DNA of 64,000 bases from Amphiura filiformis (Eukaryota > Echinodermata > Ophiuroidea > Amphilepidida > Amphiuridae), in assembly GCF_039555335.1 (NCBI RefSeq), contig NC_092628.1, forward strand, positions 29,350,128-29,414,127, written 5' to 3'. The notes beneath the pieces are model-generated. The model ran no database searches. It saw nothing but the letters and a program-made list of their open reading frames with translations, and was not told the origin of the DNA. The position numbers were made by a program, and so were the translations under genes. Shown here in pieces: positions 1 through 13,150 of this stretch (position 1 is the first letter of the stretch; the number at the start of each line of letters is the position of its first letter).

Positions 1-856
1 TTTAACATAGCGCTAATTATGCAAGCAGTGAATTCCAGATGGCATTCCAATATTGTGTTTTTATGGTATAATTTGATGAGCAGAATCAGCCAATCTGTCA
101 AGCTTAACTTTCTTGAGCAAATCGAATATAGCAATTGTTACATTTCTTGAACAGGTTGACCTCATTGGACTAATTGGTCAGGCATTTTGCATATCTTCAC
201 AATATGAAAAATACAAAAACCACAATTTATACACGTTTTCGTTTTTTGGAATATGTTTAATCTGGTAAACATAGTGATACAAAAAAAAAGCCTTGGCAAT
301 TGGGGATTCAGAAGGCAGGAGCACCGGGAATATCTGAAGTATTTCCATTTTTGAGACTCGCATTGTTTTTTCTTGTTTTGTATTTTTGCTGTAATTTATA
401 TTTGCAAAATTTCTCCCCTTCAAATTAATGGAAAATCATGGGAAAGAATACTAATAAAAAAGAGACCATTTTTATTTTTTATATAATGCTTAATAAATGC
501 TAAGTATTAAGCAATGTTTTATTCATACAAAATGATTATTTAATCAAGTACATAATCAAGTAAACAATGCCAGATCCAGTGGGATAATAAACACAAGTCA
601 TGCTACCTGTTTAGGCAACATTCCATACACTTTTACAGTCATCAACTATTGGGTTCACATTCCTTGTCTTATGGTGTGAACAGGGGGTCATATGGAAAAG
701 AGCCTGTCGGTTAGACTAATTCAATAAATATGTTTATGTAAGACTAAAATACTATGATCACAGTTGTGACACAAAACTACTTAACATTGTTTTCTGGCTT
801 AAATCTTTTTTGGAAAAAAGTATGCAATTTTTTATTAATTGATGAGAAATAGCAGA

Positions 857-988
857 ACGGTCAACTGCATATCCGTCAATACACGCTTTTTCAATGGGAA
901 ATGAACTTTGCTGCTTGGATGATGTCACGATGAGGTTAGCATTTATTCTGTATTGAAAAGCGTGTACTGATGGATATGCAGTCGACCG
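857..988. mobile_element. Foldback element (MITE-like), about 130 bp
   Basis: Left arm CGGTCAACTGCATATCCGTC and right arm GGATATGCAGTCGACCG are inverted, with ACACGCTTTTTCAAT/ATTGAAAAGCGTGT continuing inward. No coding capacity. Confidence 0.75.
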
Positions 989-1032
989 GCCTCATAGATA
1001 TGAAAGAAGACCTGTTTCTATCAAATAATCAT

Positions 1033-1596
1033 TATATGTGACCATCCACCACAAACCACTCGTAAAGTCGGCAAATTGTATTACGAGTTACAGTGCAAAA
1101 TGTGCATAAAGGTTGTATTCATAGGTAACTCAAGTTGGCGCTACATCTATCTCATTTTTTTTTGTGCCAGTCAAAATCCTATTAATCCTATTGTTGAAGA
1201 GGATAATAAGCTTCTACTATAGAATTCTTAAATAGCTCAAGTCTTTGTTCAAGTAGTGGTCTATTTTGTCTAGGTATATATCAACCAACAATGAGAGGAC
1301 ATTCCTGAACCTCTTTGACTTGGGGATGATTTGAAATGACCGCCAATTATGACTGTCTGGTACTTAAATATTACCAGTAATGTTGAAAAAGAGACATATT
1401 ATGTAGCACCAAAATAAGGTAACCCTTTTGCTGAAGGAGCAAAGTTCAACAAACCATAACTCCGCTTCTGGATATTATTTTAAGTTAAATGATATATCAT
1501 TTTAAAGTTTATAGTATATATTTTCTAAACACGAATTAAAACAAAATTCACAGGGGGCCGACTTTACAAGCATTTCGTGGTGGACGGTCACATATA
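1033..1596. mobile_element. Foldback element with about 40-bp terminal inverted repeats
   Basis: TATATGTGACCATCCACCAC on the left is matched by GTGGTGGACGGTCACATATA on the right, and both arms carry an AAAGTCGG/CCGACTTT inner part. 564 bp, non-coding. A related end (GTTTGTGGTGGATGGGTACA) occurs alone at about 11764. Confidence 0.75.
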
Positions 1597-2013
1597 AACA
1601 ATTGTTGCGCACATACAAAAGGATTTTATTGTTACACTGATTAACCTTTTGTTTGTCAAGAGAAAAAGTTAACACAATAATTTTAACATTACAAAACGAT
1701 AAAAATTATGTTAACAACATGCTAACTACACTATTGAACATCATTTTGTATTCTTCATTTTGACGTTACAAATTGCACAATTAGATTAGTAAAAAAGGAA
1801 ACACCGGAAGTTTGTTCTTAAAATTTACACTTTGTTAAATACATTTATATCTACAATATAGTACAGTAGAACATTTTTTGTACAGCGACCACAAACTATC
1901 ATGTGCTTATTTAACTTAGACAAAGTTTTACATGTTAATTTGAAAACATGATCAAGTTTTTAATCATATCTTGAAATGTCTTCATATTTCTAGATCAGCT
2001 AACAACAGATTTC
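1597..2013. other. AT-rich stretch without a gene
   Basis: No frame, RNA or repeat recognised. The same is true of 1-856 apart from homopolymer-rich DNA. Confidence 0.6.
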
Positions 2014-2274
2014 ATATGTGATGCGATCAAGCAAAATCAGTCAGGAAATATTGATTTTGAGATATAGCCAAACAAAAGAAATATTTCCTTTTTGTTTCCT
2101 ATTGTTTTGGAAACACTTTTTAAAGTCAAATTGCTCATATCTTTGGAATTGGTTGTTCTATTTCAATGGGGTTTCTGCAAAATCCAGCTTTGTAAATGCT
2201 TTTACTATCCTATAAGAAACTGAAAATTTAATTTGTTTGAGTTCCGACTGATTATGCTTGATCACGTCACATAT
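2014..2274. mobile_element. Foldback element family G, copy 1
   Basis: ATATGTGATGCGATCAAGCA on the left pairs with TGCTTGATCACGTCACATAT on the right. 261 bp. The same ends recur at 11841-12086. Confidence 0.8.
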
Positions 2275-2388
2275 ATCAATATCAAAATTGATTAAAGTTT
2301 CGTAAATTTTTAACATAATCCCCACAATGCCCGACACCAGATGTTGTTATCTTGATATGTGATTATATATTTTCCCTAAAAGGACATG

Positions 2389-2678
2389 TACCGTATCCAT
2401 TCCAATAAGCGCCCAGGGCGCTCAACAAAGTCATTGGGTGGGAGCTTATTTTTTATCTGGTTTATCTAATTTTTTTCACAAGGGTCCTGAGACATTCTAG
2501 TAGCTTTTCGGATGCAGAAAATGTATTGCAAGTTTACACAGGACTTGTAGTCCTCCAGCTATTTCACTGTATCAACGTCTATCTGTCACTTCAACATTAA
2601 TGGTACCCTTGAGCAAATTGAAAGTACCCTGGGTGGGCACTTATTGGGGCATGGGCGCTTATTGGAATGAATACGGTA
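2389..2678. mobile_element. TACCGTA-ended foldback element, 290 bp
   Basis: Left end TACCGTATCCATTCCAATAA and right end TTATTGGAATGAATACGGTA are inverted over about 30 bp and continue into GCGCCC/GGGCGC. TA flanks could be the target duplication, with CCGTAT as the true tip. Confidence 0.8.
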
Positions 2679-3431
2679 GTTCTATGCCAACAGCTTTTAC
2701 ACAAATATGCGCAAATATGTTTTAGCTATTTTTGACATTGACTTTCTTTTTCAAATTTTGTCATCTTTTTCTGTTTTTTTGGTGTGTAATTTTGAGTTCT
2801 ATAAAATGTTGCAAAAATTGAGGGTACTACGAAAATACATAATGTTAAAATAAATAAAATTAATTTAAGCAAATAAAATTATTATTTCTTTCATTTCATG
2901 ATAAGAAGTTTTTACAAAATTTATGTGCTTTTTGTCATAATTTTTTCTTGTTATTTTAATGGCAGTGTACAAGTTTTTTCCCCTCATAAAAATACAAATG
3001 AGATTTCAGATAAATAGCGCCATCAGTGTTCACATTTAGTTAATAATGTCTACATGCATCAAACATTTGTGTGTTTTAACTACTTAGCAGCTGTCAAGTT
3101 AAAGCGGAGCAAAATTTAATAAAATATACAAAACATTAAGGTATTTGTTGTTCCTCCAGAAAAAAAGGAAAACTTGGTAGGATATTAATGTTCTTTCATG
3201 AGAGTTGGAAAGACAATATAGTATTCAATCAAACAATTACAATGGTGCATCCAAGTCATTGAAGACAAAATAACAGTGCATATCATACATCCTTTTAAGC
3301 ACCTATTTAAAAACATAGCTCAACAAAAAGTAATTATTATTTGGTTATCATAACATCATGCCCACTTTATACACATAGATGTTCCATTACGTCACCCTTA
3401 AGGTTGTCTTAAAGTTTGTATGCATTTGTGA

Positions 3432-3668
3432 AATAAAGTTTAACACAGTGCAACAAGTTAAACTCAATTTACCCTTGCTGAGAAATGGACCAATCCATGT
3501 TATTGTTTACCGGGTCAGATGTCAATCATTGTCATGCAGATAAATTTGTAGTGTTTGGCTCGACCCGGGAACCAATGGGATTTGCCGCCTTCGCGGGTTA
3601 CGGGCGTGATTAGGTGGTTATTTATTCACTGTTGGTTTTGTATTGGACACGACAACAACAAAAATCTT
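3432..3668. repeat. 237-bp repeat B, copy 1
   Basis: The stretch beginning AATAAAGTTTAACACAGTGC and ending GACAACAACAAAAATCTT is repeated at 9588-9824 with one difference seen (GGTTACGGG versus GGTTTCGGG). No terminal inverted repeat and no coding frame. Confidence 0.9.
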
Positions 3669-5689
3669 TGGCTACCGATTCTTAGAAATCAAAAGCAACT
3701 TCATAAGACATAAACAACTGACTGATTGATGATAAAAAATCAAGCTTTGGGAAGCTTAAAATGTCACGTTGACTGCATCAATAACAAGGACACGCTGATT
3801 TTTCTACCTTGTTTCTGCTTACTGCACAACAATATAATCAGGATTCAGGTTCCGAATTTAATGCTGCGCTATGTATAATTGGTGGCGAGTTCGGCGCTGG
3901 CATGCAGTGCTAAAACTTGGATGTAAAAAATATTGATACAGGTAGTAATATCAACATTTTGTGCACGTTTTGTGAGCTAGCCGAAGTCAGTATTCTATAC
4001 AATCGTCGTGGAAAATTCCCGGGAAAATTACGGTAGACGAATCCCACTGAACAGCACAACATGCACGCAAAGCAGTCATCTTCAAGACTTCATGAAATTT
4101 GTGGTTGAGTAATTTCTGATTAGACGGAGAAATATCCGGGTGAGAATAAATTTATTTAATTTATGTATAATGCGGGAGTCGAAACTTGTATTTAAATGCA
4201 TCTAAATAATATTTAATGGTGTTTTCTTGCACACGAAAAGTGCTCCAAAACTTTGCAATAGTCCTGTGGCTTTACGCATTTAATATTAATGTTTGTTTAC
4301 CAAGTGTGGTTCTATGAATAATTCATGAGGTGTAATTGTTATGTAGGGGCAGGGTTTTACAATGCACATGTAGCCATTATCCAAATAAGGCAAGGCGTAA
4401 TAAAAGACACGCTCATTATGACGTCAGGGTCCTTGAGAATTTGACATGGGCGAATCAATCGATATCCCGATTGGCAAACAATGACTTCCCATTGCAAATC
4501 AATGGCGAATTTTTCCGGTGTCATCGTATACATTTGAGCCATAGTTTTACCCGGCGAATTTGGACAAATATTACCAAAGTTACAGCAATTGTCGAATCAG
4601 TTTGGCAGCTCGGAATTCGGGATGGCAAAATTTAAGCAAATTAAACTATCGTTTTTGATTGCGTCGGTTCATTTAAGTAGGTTTTTTTTTCAGCATCGGA
4701 TATGTTTTTAGGGTAAAGTTGACAGTCGTATTTTAATTTGGTGCCGAATTCAGTTCAAGCAGTGGTAAGAAATATTGTCAGTTTTCTTGAAATTATTGTG
4801 GTTTTCATTCAAGGGATCCCTTTTATAGTTAAAACTCAAAAATGTTGGGATCATTTGGCTTACGAATTTACGTATTAAAAGCTGGAAAATCATAAGTAGA
4901 GAATTTACAGATGGTCAATTTTATGTTCCTACTTGTAAATAACAAAATCAATAAAAATAGAATAACAAAAGGGAAGATGTAAGACGATGATAATGTCGGT
5001 CAACGATTACGTGTTTGGGTTGGGAAATCCCTAATAATGATAATAGTTTTAAGTAGCAAAATATACGGTGTACAGATGATAATATTTAACGCCACTTGTA
5101 GCAAAATAGTTCACAAAGGCAATTCATTTTAGCCATAAAAAATCTGGAAAAATCCTTGTGCAATTTCCCGTCTCCCTCGTTCGTCAAAATGGGGTAAAGA
5201 CAGCCCGTCACCCCCTGGCGAATTTTGCGTATTGGGCGTTTGTGGTAAAATTTTAGACAATTTCTAGGTGTGATTTCACCTTTTTATGTTAATGCAAGCA
5301 TATTTTAGGTGATAATTGTTAGTATAACATTAGCAGGCCAGGTTTTTGTGGCTTATTGAAAGGAAGGGTATCATGAGTATATTTACCCTTGGATATTTAC
5401 CTTCATAATGGACGATTATGTCTAAGCTTACTCTGCATAAAACGTATATAATTTACATGACAGAGTCGGTAATGCATTAGTTTTGTTTGTTTGGTTGAAT
5501 TTGGTTTGATTGTGGCATAATGCCTTACTTAAAAGGTAACCTAGTTTCATCCATAAAGTGGTCATATAGTGTAGGTCTAATTTTAGTCACGGGTTGTAGA
5601 CAAAATGTACGCCTATCGAAAAACAAGGATAGCCCCGATATGTCCCTAGACGAGAATTGTTATTGAATACTTGGATTTTGGATTTGGAT
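3669..5689. other. Non-coding stretch
   Basis: An open frame on each strand at about 4336-4635 has no recognisable motif and no splice context. No inverted repeat was noticed. Nothing else supported. Confidence 0.5.
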
Positions 5690-6335
5690 TGGAAATTTGA
5701 TTGGACTGGAATTGTAATGTTCTTTTCTTTGGATTTGGATTGAAGTTGGATTTAAAAATTGGATGTGAATTTAAAATTGAAAATAAATAAATAAATAAAT
5801 AAAAAAATTAAAAAAAAAAAAAAAATATATATGCAATGCTCTTTTCTTAGGATTGAATTTGGATTGAAAATTGGTTTTGGATTTGGATTGGAAATTTGAT
5901 TGGACTGGAATTGTAATGTTCTTTTCTTTGGCTTTGGATTGAAGTTGGATTTAAAATTGGATGTGGATTGAAAATTGGAAAAAATAAATAAATAAATAAA
6001 TAACATTGCAAAGCTCTTAAAATTACAATGAATTTGGATTGAATATTGGATTGGAAATTTGATTGGACTGGAATTGTAATATTCTTTTCTTTGGATTTGG
6101 ATTGAATTTGGATTTAAAATTGGATTAATAAATAAATAAATAATTGCAATGCTCTTTTCTTTGGATTGAATTTGGATTTGGATTGAAAATTGGATGTGGA
6201 TTGAAAATGGAGAAGAAAAAAAATAAATAAATAAATAAATAAATAATTGCAATGCTCTTTCCTTTGGATTGGATTTGGATTGAAAATTGGATTTGGATTG
6301 AAAAAAAATAAATAAATAATAATAATGAAAGACCA
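5690..6335. repeat. TAAA/TTGGATT minisatellite
   Basis: About five irregular blocks of roughly 85-190 bp alternate GGATTTGGATTGAAAATTGG-type units with runs of AATAAATAAATAA and a GCAATGCTCTTTTCTT spacer (near 5833, 6007, 6146, 6250). Open frames across it (antisense) are low-complexity artefacts. Confidence 0.9.
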
Positions 6336-9056
6336 GGGTTTATCATGTGTGTTACGGTCTGTGTGAGGGATTTTGATCATAGTTGCATACCTTTTTTTTT
6401 TTGCATCCCTTGTTAGGCTTTGATCACAGGCTCAACGGGAATGTGGACGAGCTCTTCGAGTCTTTATAGAACTTGATGGTATTAGTAATGTGAAGTTCAG
6501 AAGTTCAACGGTAGATTTTAGATCATAAAACTTGGTGAAGAAGGATCTTGGATAGTTTAATAATCTTGTGGTAAATCTCAGGTCAAATATTTGGATGGTG
6601 ATTTAAGGAGCAGTAGTTATGAGTGCCGCAAATACATTGGTCATCGCTCTGTTGGCCACAAGGGGGTCAATTTAAAGTAAAGTAAAATAAATTGGATGGT
6701 CATGAAACCAATATAAAGATATCTAATTAGGAAAAATCGTTAAGCAGGGTCAAAGAACTAATTAATGTAGAGAAGGATTTCATGAAAAACGGGGATAAAA
6801 AATTCTTGAGGTCAAGTAAGTAAAAGCCGGATTATGTGAAAATTGGGAAAATGTGTTCCCTCATCCCTTGCATTTGTGATACAATGACAAGGATATATTG
6901 TGTCAAAGCATTTTATTGTGGATTAAGGGTAATTAAGGCAAAGATTGCTTCAGTTTCTGGAATTAGTAATTAGTAAATGTCATATTTTGAAAGGGTTAAA
7001 TTTGTATGAGAGTAGATCGCACAAATAAATTGTCATGCTTATCCACATAACACGATGGTTCATAAAAATGGTCAGGGAAAGAAATTAATACAAATTAAAT
7101 ATTCATCTGTCTCCTGATAACTTGTGTTGGATCACAAACAAAATCGAGGAGGTTTATTCAAGTTACACAGGGTAATTAGTATAGATGTGCTGGCAGGTTG
7201 GTTCCCATTTCTTTCTTTTTCTTTCTTTTATTTATATTGCAGGAGATACCAATGACACTTTGATGCTGGTGGTAAGAAACAAGCCTGGCCTGTATGTACA
7301 TGTACACCTGGACACCCATATAATTGCTAGTGACTACTAGACTTTGTGTGAGGCGACAGTAGACTTTGACATGCACAGCGAAGCATATTGAAAATTTTGT
7401 GTCATCTGCTAAACTGAACTTACGCATACGAGCAATACAAGGGAGAGCATGCATCTTTTACACAAATTGTACTGTCAGAAGTCTATTGAACCAAATAAGT
7501 TCTGATGTTCGGAGTCCAAATAACAAAAAAGTTAATACTTTTGGGCTTCTCTTGGTGTATATAATAGCATCGTTTGATCAACCACAGTTGAACTTTGCAT
7601 GGGAAATTTTAATTTGAGCATTCCTTCGATGTCGAGTAGTGGAAATTTGGAAGATGAGTTGTGCAGGATTTAGCCATGACCGGCGCTTTGGTAAGGCAAC
7701 TCAGGAACAAAGGGTTGCATGTACATCGAGAGTGCTGAAATAGAATAAAATAAAGCAAGACATCAGGCAGAATGCTGTTAGCCACATTGGTCCAATATTT
7801 CTGACGCAAAATGGAATTAAACAACCCAATCACTGGGTTCTGTATGTGCGGTTGTGCGTAAGTGTACTGGCAAGTGCAAGGTGCCCTACTCGGATCACAA
7901 GGCCTATTTTCACTACACAACAGAATAACTCGATTTCTGCCCGAGATAGACGAAAAGATTTTTCAATTGGTAACTAAAAGTATGAAAGAAAGTTAACCAT
8001 TGTGATGTTGATCATCAAAAGATCAAATCAACATCTTCATATATTTGAAGAAAGAAGAATTAACTTAAAGAGTCGTAAATTCATCCAACTTCGCATTGGT
8101 AGTGGACAACATATACAAAATTTTATACAATTTCGCAGAGTTGGACTAAAACTTTAGGGGACAACATGGGAAATTTCCATTGGACAAATGAATCTCATGG
8201 GACTTGGAATATCACTAATATCTGGATTTTTAAAAATTGATTACATTGTAAGTAAAATTGTACAAGAAACAATTTATACAGTGGTGAGCCCTCTGATATT
8301 ATATTGATGTGCTTTATGCTACGTAATAGTATGACTATACGAGGGTAGAAGTGGTTGAGTACATCACGTTAGGTGCGGTTTATATCTCAACAACACATAT
8401 ATTCTGTTGCACATTTGAAATTAATAACATTTAGTCAATCGTGCTTGTATTTGTTTGATTAAGTCTGTGTTAAAGGGAAGTAGGAATCAACTCCAGGTTG
8501 GCATGGGGTAGCTAGACTCTGGGGCCAAGTACTATGCCCTCATTTTTTCTAGTTTTTTTGTGAGGTTGCGCAGCCGGCTAGTTATCGCGTTGATTTCTTT
8601 CAATATCCTATTGTGACGATACAATGTATCTGGCAGCATATAGAGCCAGCATAATTTAGTAGTGTTATTGTGGAGAATTATATGGATTACAGTCAATATC
8701 CAGCAAAGAAATTATAGTGCTGTTTTATGCTAATCAGCAATTAGTGGCACAGAGCCAAACTGTGATTTATATTTCAATGTGCCAACAATAAAATCCTTCA
8801 TTGAGGTTCCATTTAGTTATCAGTAGCATTATCAAACATAGGCAGATATATCACCATGTAGTTTCTGGTTTTCAAACAGACGCTCTCAAATGCGCTTAGT
8901 CAACTTTTAAATATGTGCCTCATTCCATTGTGTATCATCCAGGAGCGATAGAGGAGGTTTAGGTAATGATATCCGTGCAGCAAAGTGAACAAACAAGTTT
9001 AAGGGGGGAGGGGGGGGGGATTAACCAAGTTCCTTATAAAATAAGTCCCTTGTGTG
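6336..9056. other. Non-coding stretch
   Basis: Short random frames only, plus a G-rich run at about 9002-9020. No gene or strong repeat seen. 2679-3431 is likewise empty. Confidence 0.5.
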
Positions 9057-9590
9057 GGGTTTTGAATTATCTTTTCTGTATTTATTTATTATGATATATG
9101 TATATGTCATAGAATGCTAACATTAAGACTTGATCCCTTGTAACTTCAGGTAGACCACCTGTTGAAGAGTCTCAGGAATTCCACTTGGGAGCGTGGGATC
9201 TGTATGCACCAGTACCATAATTTATTGTTGAGTTTCCAGCCATGATATTTGATGATTAATCCACGGGTTCGGGGTCAAACGCTCAGAATTTAGCCTCGGG
9301 TGGCGGCGACCAGAGTGCAAGTTTGGATCACATTGGTTTTGCTAAAACGAGATTTTCTGCGCCTTTGGTCGTTGTTTCGCTAGAGTCTTGGGTTGGGTAC
9401 TTCGCTCATTAGAGAATCTCCTATTATATATTTGGCAATTATACGGCTGAGAATTTGTTTGTTTGTTTATTTGTTGTAGGTACTGGTGCGGGTCTTAAAC
9501 AAAAGTCAATAAATGGTTGTCGTGTCTGATTGCCAACATGCATGCAAATTTTATGTCCGAGTGTTTTCAATTTCTCTGTCTTGGGGTAAT
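9057..9590. repeat. 534-bp direct repeat A, copy 1
   Basis: From GGGTTTTGAATTATCTTTTC to TCTCTGTCTTGGGGTAAT, matched at 10356-10890 with a handful of substitutions and 1-base indels. It lacks the TG...CA ends of an LTR. Confidence 0.9.
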
Positions 9591-9824
9591 AAAGTTTAAC
9601 ACAGTGCAACAAGTTAAACTCAATTTACCCTTGCTGAGAAATGGACCAATCCATGTTATTGTTTACCGGGTCAGATGTCAATCATTGTCATGCAGATAAA
9701 TTTGTAGTGTTTGGCTCGACCCGGGAACCAATGGGATTTGCCGCCTTCGCGGGTTTCGGGCGTGATTAGGTGGTTATTTATTCACTGTTGGTTTTGTATT
9801 GGACACGACAACAACAAAAATCTT
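9588..9824. repeat. 237-bp repeat B, copy 2
   Basis: Same length as copy 1 at 3432 and directly adjoining the end of repeat A copy 1. The near identity implies a recent event. Confidence 0.9.
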
Positions 9825-10355
9825 CCCACCCACCGCGCCTGTGTGGACATGTGAGAAGGAAGTAAAATATAATTATGTGTGACAGTAATGAGATAATGAC
9901 CTGTATAAATACAGATATATTTTATCTACTACATGGTAGTGTGTTAAATAATAGCTAATTAAAGCATTTAACTGTCTGTAAGTTTAAAAGAAAAATCAAG
10001 AATTATGGTCCCTGTAGATAAGGAGGGAGGAATAAAGAGTTGACGCCGATCATTAAAATTACATGTGACTTGCAATTAATTTCCCTTTCTCAGATCTTCA
10101 TATTTACAATGTACACTGTTTAATTAGATCATGTATTTTCAATATGTTGCTACATAAAATTTATATAATTGTTCTGTATCAAACTTTTTAGAATGATAGT
10201 TCAAGAGGGAAAGTAAGTCGTCAAAACTATATATATGTACAGGAATTGACAATCGTATTGTTACATGCAGGCACAGGTCCGGTGTCATCAAAAACAGTAA
10301 AGTAGTCTTTTATAAGGTCAAAGACTTCACACAGTAAGCAAAAGAAAATAATGCT

Positions 10356-10890
10356 GGGTTTTGAATTATCTTTTCTGTATTTATTTATTATGATATATGT
10401 ATATGTCATAGAATGCTAACATTAAGACTTGATCCCTTGTAACTTCAGGTAGACCACCTGTTGAAGAGTCTCAGGAATTCCACTTGGGAGCGTGGGATCT
10501 GTATGCACCAGTACCATAATTTATTGTTGAGTTTCCAGCCATGATATTTGATGATTAATCCACGGGTTCGGGGTCAAACGCTCAGAATTTAGCCTCGGGT
10601 GGCGGCCACCAGAGTGCAAGTTTGGATCACATTTGGTTTTGCTAAACGAGATTTTCTGCGCTTTGGTCGTTGTTTCGCTAGAGTCTTGGGTTGGGTAATT
10701 CGCTTCGATTAGAGAATCTCCTATTATATATTTGGCAATTATACGGCTGAGAATTTGTTTGTTTGTTTATTTGTTGTAGGTACTGGTGCGGGTCTTAAAC
10801 AAAAGTCAATAAATGGTTGTCGTGTCTGATTGCCAACATGCATGCAAATTTTGCGTCCGAGTGTTTTCAATTTCTCTGTCTTGGGGTAAT
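10356..10890. repeat. 535-bp direct repeat A, copy 2
   Basis: Second copy of the block at 9057. It ends at GGGGTAAT, exactly where copy 1 passes into repeat B; here the next bases are CATTAAATG. The intervening 9825-10355 is AT-rich, with no gene seen. Confidence 0.9.
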
Positions 10891-11840
10891 CATTAAATGT
10901 TTGCATTTTAAAAACCATTAATTTCTTTCTCAACTTTTTTTATTTTAAAAAGAAAAACAGAAGGAAAAACTTTTTAGAAACTTTTAAAAAACTTTTTAGC
11001 TGTATACAGCACATTACTACTCCATCTACTGGGCAGAAATTAGTCCAAAATATTGTAACATTACAAATTTTCAAATGATTTACACACAATTATTCCAGTA
11101 AAGCCATTTGTGGAGCACAGTTTTTTGTATTCACATTCAAATGCCTCAAGCATTTCAAAACTGATATTACTTTCTTCCCTTCCTTGAAATACTTGCAAAT
11201 TACTTCCCATGGAAGCACCAAAACTAAATTTGTTTGATTTTTGGATTGACCGTCGATGCTGCTTCGATGGTTGTTATTAATGAACTACACGGATCACCTT
11301 ATTCATCAGAATGGTAAATTTGTATTGGTCAATATCATTACATTTAAAGATTCATATGCTATCACAATTACAATAGTTAATTAATTGACAATAAGGATTG
11401 ACCGAGCATCGATGGTCGATAGAAAGATCAAAGTAATTGGTTCTATTGCCTTAGTAATGGAATATTACAGACTTCTCTGTACAAAGAAAAGAAAATGAAC
11501 ATAATAAAGAGTTCAGATACAAAAAACAACAACTGGTGTTTTCAAACGAAGTGGTAGTAAAGTCGGGCCTAGGTAATTTTCTGTTTATTGCAGATTCTAA
11601 GAGTGCACTTTCAGCTTTAAAATGACACCTCAACCAGCTTTATCAGAGATCTGGAAGTGAAGTTATGGTTAATCAAAGGTCAAATTCCTAATATATTTTA
11701 CATAGAAATCCATATACTGTTTTTGATTGTATCTCAAAATGGAAAATGCCAACTTTACGGCCAGTTTGTGGTGGATGGGTACATATATGCTCTATGATTA
11801 ATACTGGCTATACATTTAAATTGACAAATTCCAAGGTAAA

Positions 11841-12086
11841 ATGTGATGTGATCAAGCAAAATGTCGATCGAAATCAAAATTCAGATTTCAATTTTATCAA
11901 ATGAGCCATTCTCAGAGCTTTATTTTGCTTAAAACCCCATCATAATTAGACTTTCGGTTCCAGAGATATGGCCATTTTAGTGTTGCTCAGAACAATAAAA
12001 TACAATGGAAGTTGAATACTATTATTGGCTTTATCTCAAAATCAATATTCCCGACATCCGACTCATTTTGCTTGATCACATCACAA
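11841..12086. mobile_element. Foldback element family G, copy 2
   Basis: ATGTGATGTGATCAAGCAAA on the left and TTTTGCTTGATCACATCACA on the right, of nearly the same length as the copy at 2014-2274. It lies about 0.9 kb downstream of the SPPL2 stop. Confidence 0.8.
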
Positions 12087-12627
12087 ATTATGATCAAAAG
12101 TAGTACAAATTTTCTTTATAATTAACCAGTAATGTGCCAACATCCCAAATTGAGAAAAATGAATATATAACGTTTTTTGCATCTGAACCTTTTATATTGA
12201 TCCTACTCCTTTTTGACCATATTGCTGTAATCTCCACAAAAATAATATGCATCCAGAGTCTTTCCAAAAGGGTGACATTTTATAAATGGTGAGTAATCTT
12301 TACTTTGTGTATGAAGTAATATATGGCAAGAAATAATGTCAGCCTTATTGGTGAGTCATATTTGAGGAGATTGCCTAAACTATTGAGAAATATAAATGGC
12401 GTAAGATTTGCGTACAAAGAATTTAAGGTCATTTTACTTCGCATATTTGTAGCTGTGTATGTAAGGCATGTCTGCCAGCAAAAGTTACTTTGAGATAAAC
12501 TAACACTTCAATATACATAACATGTAAGACAACTCAACTTCTGTACAAAAATGTCATACATTTCAATAGGATATCTTCAGAGTAGGTGAGGAAACGTGTT
12601 TCACAAAGTACAAACATGGCTACAGGC

Positions 12628-12829
12628 AGTCTCGTCTCAAGTTGAGAGTAACGCCATGTTGGATTTCACAGTGGCTGATTCAAATCATGTGCGCTTTACC
12701 CAATCCCACAGGGCACGTACACATACGTAAAAGGGTGAATTGTCCGTAAGCTTCGCCAAGTAAACGTACTGATTCAAAGCTGCCACTGCAAAATCCAACA
12801 AGGCGTTACTTTCAACTTGAGACAAGACA
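12628..12829. mobile_element. Foldback element next to the SPPL2 3' end
   Basis: GTCTCAAGTTGAGAGTAACG with TTGGATTT on the left mirrors AAATCCAAC and CGTTACTTTCAACTTGAGAC on the right; arms about 48 bp. It begins about 140 bp downstream of the SPPL2 stop and may be part of its 3' UTR. Confidence 0.8.
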
Positions 12830-12971
12830 CAAGTATAACTGCTATGTGTCTTCAGTTGATTCAAAGGTATTGGTCATGTAATACTGATATCTATGGCCTC
12901 ATTTATAAATCACTAAATCAATATGATTTGAGATGTTTCTCCTTCTTACACGTTTTCTTCACCTTTGGCAG

Positions 12972-13150
12972 TCACAGAACATGATGGTCACTTTTCACCT
13001 GACCATGCCACAGATGGGCCACCTCACCTCTGATTGCAGCAATCATAAGGACTGTAAGAACTGTGCATGGTACGAGATACAAGAGTGCTGGTTGGCCAGT
13101 CTGCATTAGGGCTAATGCTACAAAGGTAATTACCAGACCAACTCCATAGG
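12972..13150 (-). CDS. SPPL2: SPPL2 exon 13: QPALL motif and C-terminus
   Basis: Encodes AYGVGLVITFVALALMQ, then GQPALLYLVPCT (the PAL motif needed for the active site), then a short cytosolic end before TGA. No AATAAA is evident in the first few hundred bases downstream, so the transcript end is open. Confidence 0.93.

Noticed and set aside
4336-4635. 99-codon plus-strand frame with an overlapping minus-strand frame
   Set aside because: No recognisable domain, no splice signals and no codon pattern to support coding.
5752-6380. Antisense frames of Asn/Pro/Ile-rich sequence
   Set aside because: Translation of the TAAA/TTGGATT minisatellite.
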